Program-made: the position numbers and the translations under genes
The notes under the pieces: generated by a model
Database searches by the model: none
What the model was told of the DNA's origin: nothing
What the model saw: the letters and a program-made list of their open reading frames with translations, nothing else
Part shown: positions 36,604 through 48,445 of the stretch, piece by piece
How the letters are laid out: the number at the start of each line of letters is the position of its first letter
Position numbering within the stretch: position 1 is the first letter of the stretch
Origin: Climacium dendroides
Taxonomy: Eukaryota; Streptophyta; Bryopsida; Hypnales; Climaciaceae
Assembly (NCBI GenBank): GCA_950106755.1
Contig: OX467082.1
Location: forward strand, 37,324,001-37,388,000
Reading direction: 5' to 3'
Length of the DNA: 64,000 nucleotides

Positions 36604-39600
36604 ATGTAATAAGGAAATCTCATTAACACCCCCTTCATGAACTCTTGGAAATTTTTGACTGCTGATGATTCCATATGAATTTGAGAGGTGGCATTAGAAA
36701 CCCTAAAATCCTACTTAGCATGTCCACTTTCTTCCAACCTCATACTATCTAAATTCCAACCAATGTCCATATTAGATTCTTGTGCCTCTGCAGTAGAAAT
36801 CCTAGGTTTCAAGTCATGTGTAAATTCTCCAACCAGTGAATCTACATCCATGTTTGAATCTAAAACCCTAGCAGTGGAGGAAATACATCTGCATATTTCC
36901 AGGGAAGAGATAGTTATGTCTGGTTTCACAGCCTGGATTCTCAACCCATTGAGTGTCAAGCATTTTGAATCTTGAAAGCTACTAGAGAGAACCCCCAAAT
37001 ATGAGACTCAAGACAAATTGACAGGGCTTGAGACAGAGAATCCCAGAGTCTTGGCCATCCCTGTTACAACTGAAGGCAACTTTGAGATAGCTCCTTCTCA
37101 CAACCTGTACAATAATTGGTTTAAAATCTTAAAGAATGGACGTTGAAATCAGAATGAGCAGCCAACCACAACTTTCATCAAGAGAGAAAGTTTGGCGGTC
37201 CAAAGTGGTGATATCATATCAAACATGGACTAACAAAAGGAGACTAATTGCTCACTCAAGCAAGGCAAAACCTGCAACAATCTATTCAATACAGGATTTC
37301 CCATTTTCTAGTGCCACAATTTCATTTGAAATCTCTACTCTATGGGTACGTTTTCAATTTATAAAAATTTCATTGAACTTGTTGAGCTTCAAAACATAAA
37401 ACCCACTAATATGGTGTCATTATCCAACAAAGAGAGGAAAATGGAAAATAGGTTTGACGTTAAACACTTCGGCCTCAATTCATGTACATCCAAAGTACTA
37501 TGTAGATGTTCGCATTCACCATTAAAAGCATAGAACACATATCCCACAAATTTCTAAACCCAATTATAAACCCCAACGGGATTTGCCCAATATTCTTGAC
37601 AGGCCTGAAACACACTACTTCCAGGTGCAGTGCCAAAGCAACTCAAGGATGCACCATTAGTTCGTTCTAACGAAAGAATCATAAGCTCCTAGCCTTCTGC
37701 AAGGTACCACTAGATGAAAGAAGTGGCAAACAAAGTTCAAATGGCAATTCGTGACTGACACTAACCTATTCCAAGTGCCCCAATTGTCAAGCTCTTCAGC
37801 ACTTCATCTTCTTCGGACCTCAAAGATGGCGCCCATGTGCAATAGTGGAGGTCGCACCCACCTAACCAGATGATGGAAATGCATCAGCATTGACAAGTAG
37901 ACTGTGTGTTCCGAGGATCGGGAAGCTGGAAATAAAATTCTAGTATCACGGAGCTTGAGTAACCAAATGTGGAAAGCATTTGTTGGGTGGTTGCTCTAAA
38001 AGTCTGAGGTTGATTCTCTTGGATATTGCGGGTACCATTGCGAGTATCATTGAGGGTATCAGATGCAACATCCTTGCTAATGAACGGCTGGTACAAACCT
38101 CAATCGAGATACATATGCGGATTGAGTTTCATGCTAAATTTGTCGGTATCAAGAGTCTATTTCCATTTTAAGGTAGGAGGCTCATAAGTCGACTACTTAA
38201 GCATTGGAACTGAATTTTGGGCAAGTGAAACTTCTCAAATATTTTTCAGTAAATTTTCATTGAAAGACAAGAGGAATTGGCATCTAATGCAAGTTGTTTC
38301 ATATTTTTGAATTATTTTTTATTTAGTTATGAATTTTCAAACGAGAAGTGTTGTAGGTCCCTATTTATGATCCTAGGTCTTTCATAAAGTGTTTATTGCA
38401 ACTTCTAAAGAGAAATGAAAAAAGCAAGGAGATTGATTGGCTTTTGTAATAATAAATACTATTTTTCTTGATTTTTTCAATGACTATAGAGGTCAATTTA
38501 AGAACCACCTCCAATCCAATCCATTCCAATGCCATTTATAGGAGTAGTTCAAAATGCTCAAGTGGAGTTCGAGCCTCCTACTTAGCTCCAAGAGCTGGAA
38601 AGAGACTAGCATGTCCATGACAACCCTAGACACTCTATGGTATTTCCCTTAAAAGCAATATGGTAGAAATATCCATTCCTAAGTAGAGCCCCATGAGTAA
38701 TCATATAGGGTGTGTTAAATTTGGAGAGGTTGGGAATTAGTTATGTTTCTTTAATATTTTAAAGGTTATAAAGAAGCTTCTTTGTTTGATTGGCTGTCAC
38801 AAGAATTACAGCATGCCATATTTTCTGTGCCGCCATGTTCCAAATTCTTTATTTGATCAATTATGGGTGTCTTCACTATAGTCAAGTTGTTTTCTCCAAT
38901 TAAAGCTCCTGCAATGTAATTAGCAAAAATATTAGTAGCCAAGCAACTCCAACCACGTGGGCATTAAGCCTAATATTAAATCTAGTATGTTTTCACACAA
39001 TAGCACCCATAATATTAGTGTTAGTATTTTTCATGAAATAGCATCCCTTTAAGCCAATGTCTAGGCCTTCTAGCTCTATATTTGTATACAATAGTGATTG
39101 GAGACTAGAAGGGGATACTAGTGGCAAAATCAAACAACTAGGCACAATGAAAATGTTCTAGTTTTCCAAAATCAAAGCTTTAGCAAGCAAATGGAAATGC
39201 ACTCTAAATTAATCTTAGAGGGATGAAGCCTCTGTAAGCAAAATACTCTATTTATTGGACCAATAGGTACATTCTTAATTTCTACAATTAATAGGAGAGT
39301 TGTTGATTGGACCTTTAGGTCTTCAACGTCCTAAGAAGGTTACTGAAGAAGTTATCTAAGGTCATAAATTTAGTATTTTTTTGAAAAAATTTGAATTTTT
39401 AATTATAATAAAATTATTGAAATATTGTAGAAACTTAGCATTCATTTTGCCTAATCTTTAGTCTAATATTCAAAAGATTAGAAATGCATCATTGGTAGCT
39501 TGGATTGCCTTGTTCTTTGTAGAATCTACCAATGATACTCAATTGAAGGTTTTAATTACAATTGAAAGTATTATGGTGTGAAAATTATTGTGTAATGTTT

Positions 39601-42480
39601 CAAACATTCAACATTTTTGTAAAAATTACAAATATTCAATCTTTCCATATATATAAAATATATAATTTATAAAAAATAAATTTATTTCAAGATTTTGTGA
39701 CTTTTTTTGTCCCCTAAGTTCAACCAATTTGAACTTCATGTAGCATGACTTTTGCTTTTGGCATCAATGTAAATGAAAATCACATTTCCTCCAAAGCTAA
39801 TTTGTTTACTATCCTATAAAAGAATTTCAAAAATCATGCAAAAATTGAGATTATAGAAACTTAATCAAACCTTCAATTGTCCCCCAAATGTCCATTTGGA
39901 ATTTAAGGGGTTATGGGATTAATAAAATAGAATTAAACAAAGGTTTTTGAACAAACATCAATCAATACAATAAAATAGAAAAATTAGTGAAGTTTTAAAA
40001 GTAAATTTACTAATTTTCTATTGCATACATGTTCTTTGTAAGATGGAAAACTATTCCAAAGACCACTCCTTTTTTATTCACACATTTGTGTCATAGTTGA
40101 ATTTTTGTTGCCAAAGTCTCCCAAGTTGAAAACAGGGCTTTGAGATTTTTAATCTTCAATGGGTGTCATTGGTAGTGCGGAGAGTAGTAGAGCCCCAATA
40201 AATTCATGTGACAATTGTTATTGTGTGTTGAAAACATCTTGTTTCTTAAATAAGTGAAGACAAATTGCAATAAAATTTGGATGAAGTTCAAAATGAGTAT
40301 TCAAATACAACATGGGGAGTCACTATTATACAAAAAGATTCATACAAAGCCCAATGGATCAATTTATTGTAACCACTGTGTTCCAAACTTTGGGGGTGAT
40401 TACATCATATGCTTTCATGATCCAATCAAAGGGCATCTTTTTGAGCATATGCTTGTTTCATTGAGTTTGAAGAACTTGTAATTATAGGTTTACATGAACA
40501 AGGATATTTCAACAAGTTGTAGGAATATATTCCTTCTAGAATACCTACTTGGTGCTTTAGTCTATGGCTAGCAAAACCCAAATTTTCTAGAAGTCAAAAG
40601 GGACCATCTTAAAAATGTTGTGGGAGGAAGGCAGAGTCAAAAGCCCCTCAATTGTAACTCCTTGTAATAAACAAAAGTTCCAAGAGTGTAAACTTGCATT
40701 AGAAGATTATTAAATTGTGATACATTTGGCTCTTGCAAAACTAATTGATTCTTGAGTTTACAAAGGTTGTGGCACTTTTGGAATTTACCTATGTTCATCA
40801 GTATGCAATCTATCTTTTTAACGATGTGACTGAGATTTGCAAATTCAAGCCTATTATGAATGCTATGGTGTCGGGTTGAAAGGTCAGGCTTTGGGAAAAC
40901 GCGAAGTTTCTGGATGCAACTTAAATTGGTCCAGATATGAAGGTATAGAATAATATAATGTAAATCACCTCAATATATATTAAGCAGATCACTTATAATT
41001 AGGAATCTCAATAAGTATCAAGGCATAAACCTTTGCATACAAAGATAAAGGGATTTGTATACAAAGCATAGGAGTACTGTGTTTTTATACTTACACAATA
41101 CATATAACTTGAGTATATATATACATTTGTAAATACCATGTATAAATATGATATAAACAAATATCAATACATATTTAATATGTATAAAATTTAAAAAATC
41201 CATATATATACATACCATGAGAAATTAGTCCTTTTGGAACTGTGTGACATCATCCAGTTTAAAAAAATAAAAAATAATCATTGGGAGTCAAGCTACTATT
41301 TTTCCACCCCTAATTCTGAGGATGAACAATTGCATTTCTGTCCTATATAAGAGAATTCCTTGTCATCCATCAGACGCAAAACGTCTGCCTCAACGTTTAA
41401 GGGATAGATACTGTATAAGTCATACATAAACTGTATAAAATGTATACAAACCAAAACCTTTGCAAAAACTTCTTGAATTTGTTGTCGAATTTCAAGTGTA
41501 AGCCATAGCCGCTCCAAAACTCCAAATCAAGAGTAACTTAGCTTTTCAGAAAGCTAAGAAAATATAATAAAATCCCTCAAAATTTCAAACCCAAAGAAGT
41601 TGTTGACCGATACTTATAGGTTGATGAAGTCTATACTCTCCAATTTGAAAGCAGCTATCTAAGTCTCCACTTCAAAATACAAAACAACCTCATAAAAACT
41701 CCAAATCTTTTGTGCCATAATCTCTTAGAAAGGTAACTTTAAAATACACATCCTTAACAAAATTCAACTCAAAAACATGGATACTCCACTCTCAATGCTT
41801 TCTCAAAGTTAGAAACTTCTATAAGTTTTAGAATCGATAACTAATCTTTGACCTCTATACTTTTGCACTCATAACTTTTTTATAAAAACTCCAAATCAAG
41901 CTTAATATAACTTTTTAAAAAGATAACATTTTTTTACTAAACCCACCAAAATCTCAAACTTAGAAACATTCTAACTAAAACTCCACAAGTGCTTAAAGTT
42001 TCGGTCCTCACTCTTAGAAGGCAACAAACCTTCTTTCACTTCATCACTCATAACTTCTACATCCAAGCTCCAAATGGAAAGAATAATAATTTTTTAGAAT
42101 CACAACAACATGATAAACACTTTCTCAAAATTTCATTTACAAATTCAGAATACACATAAAGATCTTTCTCTTCAAACCCTCTACCCTCTTTCTATAACCA
42201 AAACAACAATATGAAGGAGGAGGGAGACAACCCCAACTCCTTATCCAACTCCAAAGGCCACATCAGCCCATGCCAAAACCACATAGGCACTAAAATCCTA
42301 TTGGCTAAACCAATATCCCTCCATAACTCCCACTCAACCTTGCACATGAGGCTACGAATTTAGTCAAACAAGATAAAAGAAAGGAAAAATAGTTTCTACC
42401 TTTCCTTTTCTATAACATAGCCAAACAAACTAAATTTTAACCTTTCTTAACAACTAAAAAATAGAAATATTTTTTAAAGA
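36604..42480. other. Intergenic DNA, no gene recognised
   Basis: Open frames at 36688-36998 (both strands), 37136-37533 and 37884-38171 have fairly mixed amino-acid composition but no domain I recognise. The segment 36760-36900 contains a loose internal repeat (CCATATTAGATTC/CCATGTTTGAATC with AAACCCTAG). The rest is AT-rich. Nothing else is supported. Confidence 0.4.
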
Positions 42481-42519
42481 TAGGGTCCTAAAGTTATAGC
42501 TAGGGATATAAAATCTTCG

Positions 42520-42640
42520 ATGCCCCGCAGCTAATCGTCAAGTCGCAAACTTGGTTGGCTATCAAAGTCCGTTGAAGTAGTCCATTGAAGGTCACCCTAC
42601 CGATCGAGGTTCGATTCCCGCTGAACCCATTGACTGTTGC
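42520..42640 (+). repeat. tRNA-like (SINE) candidate
   Basis: A pol III B-box-like GAGGTTCGATTCCCGCT lies at 42605-42621. A possible A-box (TTGGCTATCAAAGTC) lies about 60 bp upstream, the spacing of a tRNA gene, and GGTCACC precedes the B-box. A complete cloverleaf cannot be drawn, so this is more likely a tRNA-derived SINE head or tRNA relic than a functional tRNA. The tail of the element was not delimited. Confidence 0.45.
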
Positions 42641-43367
42641 AAATGCCTCGCAACTTGGCAATTGCTGGTGGAAGTAGGAAATATACAGCCAACCAGTCCC
42701 TAATCCCCTTTATCAAGCGACAAAATGCGGTACATCCAAGATTTGTTAATAAGCTCCAGAAATCCACAGCATTGAAATAAATCGTAGTTCTTACCACACC
42801 CCACCTTTTTCTTCCTTTAATTTCTTCATATGAAAGGTTAATTATTCAAATCCAAACAAACACCTCCTTAAATAAGATTTATATATATTAAAGGCATTTC
42901 CATCATGACAACAAATTAACCTTAAAACAAGCTTGAACTTGCAAATGGAGAAACAAAGAATGCAATGGTAGAAGAGGGAGAAGGTACTTCAAAGTCTGAT
43001 GAAAACGAGCAAAATTGTAGAGGTTAGGCTATTGGTAGACCTACATAATAATCCACATGTGGGAAGGTGATTATGCATTTGCAAACCACTCATGTATTTC
43101 AAAAATCATTTGACAATGAAAACGTATTCACCAAAAACTAATAATTCTAAAATATGATCCATTGTATTTCTACATTCATCCATCTTTTGAACCAAAAAAT
43201 ATTTTTCAATTATATCCATGCACTTTTCCAACCAAATTTGGCAACTTCATTCACATTTTTAATGGAAATGAAAAATTTCCAGCAAAAAAAGGTTACTTTT
43301 TTTGGCTAAAACTAAAAATTTATTTTGAAATGGTTCAATTTGGCCCCATGGTGCCGGAATAAAAAAG

Positions 43368-44492
43368 CAAGGTTGCTAAAGTGTGAATAGTGAGCAACAG
43401 ATGTTGAGCAATGAGCAATTGCATTTGAGCGATAAAACATTTATTTATTATATTTTTCAAGTTTCAAAATTATCATTAATTCTACATTTAGATATGAAGT
43501 TTAAGAAAAAAATTAATTTTGGATGATATAAGTCATTTATTATTTTGGATGGATGAAAATGATGATGGATGAATGTCGACGAAAGTTGGTGGATGAAAAA
43601 AATCGAGCCCTGAATTTTTCATATTAAATGAAGTCAATTGCATCATAAAGCATCTAATTTAGAGATTGATAAGGCAAATTTTTCTGATACAAATGCAAGT
43701 GATGTAAATTGTTTGCATTGTAATGTACACAACCTTGTGTAGTATTCTAAGAGCCTTTTTGGTTTTGAGAAGGCTCTTAGAAAGATGATAATCATTTTAC
43801 ATACTACATTCACAAGGGATCCCTAAGAGCTTCTTCTGTTCCAAAGAGGCTCATAGGGAGACAATAATAAAGAGTAAGGATGGTTGTTTTTATCTTCAAA
43901 TTCTGAGCCTTCTCTGGGTTCCAAAAAAACTTCTTTACGAGTCCTTTGGCACCAAAGAAAAGCTCCTTGGATTGAGGAGCCTTCCTTAGGTTCCAAAGTC
44001 TTTTTTGAAAGACCCTTTTTTGAGAGAACCCTTTGGCATCAAGGAAGGATCAAAATTTGGTCTATGAAGTCAATGTTCTTAAATGAAAGGTTTTGAAATC
44101 ACAAAATCTTAATGATTTTTGTGAATTTTTATTTTTGAATTAAAAAATGAATTTATAATCTATTTTTTAGGATGTGTATTATAATATATAAATGAAGTCT
44201 TTTGTAGATGGATGAAGAATGGATGACATGGATGAAGTTCATCTATATATAGGTGAATGAATGTCCCTTCATGCAACATTTGATTGTAATATTAATTATT
44301 TTAAATGCAAATTTTATAAAAAAAATTTGTAATTATTTCTTTTTTTTATATTATTTTTGGGTCTGACAATACTATTTATTACTTTAACATCTCCATTTTT
44401 AGTAAAAATCCTTGCAACAAGCTCTCAAATCTAATAGTTCATTGCTCAACACTCAATGCTCATCGCTCCCTATTCATACTTTAGTGTCGTTG
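43368..44492. mobile_element. 1.1-kb hAT-like non-autonomous element
   Basis: The left end CAAGGTTGCTAAAGTGTGAA and the reverse complement of the right end (CAACGACACTAAAGTATGAA) are imperfect inverted repeats, and similarity (TGAGCAATGA and surroundings) extends about 60 bp inward. The flanking octamers TAAAAAAG (43360-43367) and GAAAAAAA (44493-44500) agree at six of eight positions, compatible with a decayed 8-bp duplication. No transposase is visible. The interior repeats words around AGAGGCTC/GAGCCTT. Confidence 0.6.
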
Positions 44493-44500
44493 GAAAAAAA

Positions 44501-45213
44501 GGGGTGTTTTGTGAATCTTGTTCAAAAGTAGGTCTAAATTTGTTCCTAAAATTCTCAGTAACAACACTCTTAAATATAATTGAGAATATACCTTTAGGTG
44601 TAGAATTTGTAACAAAGTATATCCTCAAGCATCTCCTATGGTCCTTTAAATGTTTGCCTAAAGTGCCAATTTGAAGGTTCAATAGCTTTGGTAAGAGATG
44701 AGATCCTCTACCCTCAAAGGACTGCTATTGCACGTCCTTTGAATTATAATGATTGTTGTGCTATATGGGCTCTCTTTGGCAAGACCTCCAAAATAATGGC
44801 AAAATCTTCAAAGGCACACCTTAAATTCTAATAAGTTTGAAGGGACATTTTTTTATCAATTTAGAGTGCCAAAATTTCATGAACCTTAGGGAATGCTCAT
44901 AGCCCTAAGACTACAATGGATGATGAGTTTGTTGGAGTAGTTTTACTAAAAAGTTGATTCTCACTCTATCCCAAGTCTCAAAATTTAATATTAAGTGGAA
45001 AGTTGAAAATCAAGATTTGGAGCTTTACACCAAGTTTCAAGGTCCAATGCACTTAATACTAATTTAAATGACACTTCTTGGCCTAATGGATAGCCCAAGA
45101 GAGAATCTGAAATCTTCTTAAAGCAGAGTATGAGTCTTTCTCTTTGCCTAAGGGTTACATAGTCATGGCATGTAGAATTGACCAATGAACAATATTTTGA
45201 CTTTGAACACAGA
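44501..45213. other. Intergenic DNA, no gene recognised
   Basis: AT-rich sequence with short chance open frames only. Confidence 0.4.
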
Positions 45214-45433
45214 TATAGAAAATTTTATTTAAATGATGCCATACTGCAAACTTTGGCACTTATATGGTTTAGATTGTGCAATTTGAAATCTATACTTATC
45301 CTAGATAGCAATTTTAAGATGTAGACCACATGGTCTAAAATCTATACTTGTCTAAGATGGCACTCTTGTGCTTTATACCATGTGGTCTTAAAATGGAGTA
45401 TGGAATATTGTCATTTTAACAAAATTTCATGTA
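45214..45433. repeat. Second palindromic foldback element
   Basis: The outer arms GAAAATTTTATTTAAATGAT and the complement of the right end (GAAATTTTGTTAAAATGAC) pair. Inner palindromes around ACCACATGGTCT/AGACCATGTGGT occur twice. The outer arm resembles that of the foldback element at 37-212, suggesting one family. Confidence 0.5.
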
Positions 45434-47565
45434 AATGCAATATTCAACAAGTTACTTATTGAAATTGGTCTAGTAGGTTATATAATTTTAAAAAAAATCC
45501 CAAAGCCACTTTTTATTTAAGATAAATTTGAAACCAAGTCCAAAGGGCCTAGCATGTTGTTAAATCTCTAAAGGATCATTCTCCCCTCAAGGGACAAAAT
45601 GGATTTTAAGCAGGTTCCTGTGACCTCAATTTTCAAAGAAACTTTCTAAAACTTTCTCATAAGATAGAAAAACTTCATAGCTTTGTGGGAATACAATTTT
45701 TATTTTAGTTAGTGCCCAGTAGCAAAAGTTATGCCATTCTAAACATAATTTTCATGTCACTAGATAAAAACTGTATCTACAAAAATTTGAAATTTAATTT
45801 TTAATATAATTTTTTATAGATCATATTTTTGTCTATGTGTCAAGCTTTGATTCATTCAATTTAGATTAGTGATGTGAAAGTTATGAACAATCTTGTTTTT
45901 TGAGCAATCTAGTTTTTCGGGCAATCTAAGCATCTTCTTGAAAAAATAATTTGTATGATTAATTTATGAGGGAAATTTTTTCAAATTTAAAAAAAAAAAT
46001 TTGACAAGGTTAAGTTTTCTTACTAGAATAATCTCAATATTGGGTTTTGTTTCAATCCCATCTTAGAGCTATTGATGATTTAGTTTTCTTTTAATCTTGA
46101 ACTTGTTTTTTATTAACAATTTTTAAAGAATGAAAATTAAGCATCTTAGTTTAATTTAATTTAATTTAATTTCAACTCAATTTTTCAACACAAAAACATT
46201 CAAATTCAAAGTCCATAATGCAAATGTTGGTCAAAATCACCTGAAATTTTAGACCTGTGTTCAAATTTTTTTTTAACTTTGAATGCTAATATCTTTCAAT
46301 ATGTACGGTCAAACTTCATGAAATTTTTACCACATGATTTTAAACAAGTAAAATATAAGATTCCACAATTAGATTCTAAAAAAAGTGTTTTTTTTCTTAG
46401 ATAAATGCAACACAAATGGCAATTTTGAGTGTTTTTTTATATAAAAATGGCCTTGAGCTTTTAGGGGTTAAAGGTTAAGAGCTAAGAATGTCTTCATGAC
46501 AACACTTTGGGGAGGTTTGGGCATCAAAGAATTAGAATTCGTATCTTGATCAACTTGAGATTAGCAAAAATAGAGATTCCACTTGGAATCCAAATTTATC
46601 TATTATTTTGTATATAATATGAGAAGAATAACACTAAATCAAGCATCCTTTTGGATTATTTTTTATCTTTAAATTTTCCCAAATGGAAATTGTATGCAAA
46701 AGTTCCTCAAATTATTTTTTTGACTTTTAGACCTATTTCTAAACATATCTTTGCCATATAATGTTTTATAAGAGAAATAATGGAATTCAGAAGTTTGAAT
46801 TTTGGTCTTCCCACTATAAAGCTTCAAATCCCATTGATATTTTTTTTTCACCTCCTACATCCTAAGAAAGTTAGAATTTGGCCTCAAAACAGGACTTAAA
46901 ACATAGTGAAAACATACCCTAATTATTCCCTAAACTTGCATTATGAAAGGCTAGCAAAATAGCAAATAAAGAGGAGTCATTTTTATTAATAGCTACATTT
47001 TTACTATAATTCTCTAGTTGTTTCAAGCCCATAATTGTTCAAAAATACTATATTCTAAGACAATGTTAAATTCTATGTTTCACTTCATTTTGGAAAATTC
47101 AATTATAGGATTATTTAGTAGACTTGTTGAAGTTTATCTTCAGTTCACAATTGAAACTTCACCAATTGCATGATCATGAATCATAAAATTTGGATTTAAA
47201 AAACAAGTTATTTGCAACTAATCTCAATGGTGAAGTGCTATATTACAAAATTTTACAAAATAATGAGTATGTCCTACAACTTTGAGGGAAAAAAATCTTA
47301 TCTAACATTGAAGAAATAAATTGTAGAAATTTGAATTTGTTTTTCACAAATTCATTAAAAAAAATTTAAAACAAAGACTGTGTATATTGGTGGTCCCAAA
47401 GCATTTTATTGTTAATAATTTTGAAAAGGTTGAAAGTTTTTATTTTCAACATTTGATAAGAATACTGTAGTAGGAAATCACATTTTTGACTTGTCTCCTA
47501 AAAATATTTTGATATTGATTTCAAATATTTAATAGTGATTATAAATGTAAATATTTAATATTTAA
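45434..47565. other. Intergenic AT-rich DNA with a (TTTAA)n run
   Basis: A short microsatellite of TTTAA units sits at about 46150-46172. Apart from that I see no gene or structured repeat. Confidence 0.45.
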
Positions 47566-48445
47566 CTAGCGGTTGGCACTTGCTATGCTACACATTCATC
47601 ATTAGAATTTTATAAGAATTTTTATGTATTAGATAGAATGTAGAACAAAAATTTCAATAAATCTTCAAATAAAAATGACTAAAATCTTTGTATAATTTTT
47701 TTTATAAGTAAGCATATATTGAAATGTACAATAGAAATTTATTGAATGATGAATGAAACATGTGCAATGGTAAATACTACAAAGATACACATACATTAGA
47801 ATGCATTAGAAATTTGACTCCATTGTTACAAAAAATGGCAACCCAAATTGAAGAATTGAAAAGAAAAATTTATAAATCTCAAAAACTTTGTGAACAACTT
47901 AATTGTTGTGGAATCCAAAATCGGTTCAATTGAATAAATTTCTCAAAATCATTTGGTAGTAACAATAAAAAATTAAAATCATGAAAGCTCAAAGCTCATA
48001 AAAGCACAAAATCATAGAAGTGCAAAGAAGTGTAAAGCCAAGAGAAGCAATGGATTTGCTACCTCTATAATATCATCCTATGGATCCTCTTTAATATCAC
48101 CTTAATTGCAACAACTATATTATTTCTATAATATCATACTTTGTAAAAAGTGATATTATAGAAGTAATTGCAAATTGCTACTCTATTTCTGTAATATCAC
48201 ATTGTGTGAAAATACAATTTCTATGTATGCATGATTGGAATATTTTTACAATATATTTAAAATAATTATTTTAAAGACTTATCAAAATCATTATCATGCA
48301 TTCTATTCAAATATATCAAATTTTTACTAATATGTGATACAATGAATGCGTAGCATAGCAAGCACGAGCCCCTAGTATTAATGATAGTATTTGTGATATT
48401 ATGGAGGGACTTATGATTTTAGTAGTATGAATAGTATGATACATG
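47566..48445. repeat. Dispersed repeat, copy 1, with TIR-like ends
   Basis: This segment and 55546-56395 are direct copies, differing by scattered substitutions and small indels. Copy 1 begins ACTAGCGGTTGGCACTTGCT. Near 48373 it contains the reverse complement of a closely similar word (CTTGCTATGCTACGCATTC against CTTGCTATGCTACACATTC at the start). It therefore has inverted ends of about 33 bp with a diverged middle. Homology between copies runs some 60-70 bp beyond the right inverted repeat. It carries no coding sequence. Confidence 0.75.

Noticed and set aside
36688..36998. Overlapping 95-codon frames on both strands
   Set aside because: Neither strand shows a recognisable domain, and a loose internal repeat explains part of the openness. 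It could be 5' flank of the Dus1-like pseudogene.
40860..40940. GC-richer patch suspected of being organellar DNA
   Set aside because: It is too short and matches no organellar gene I recognise.
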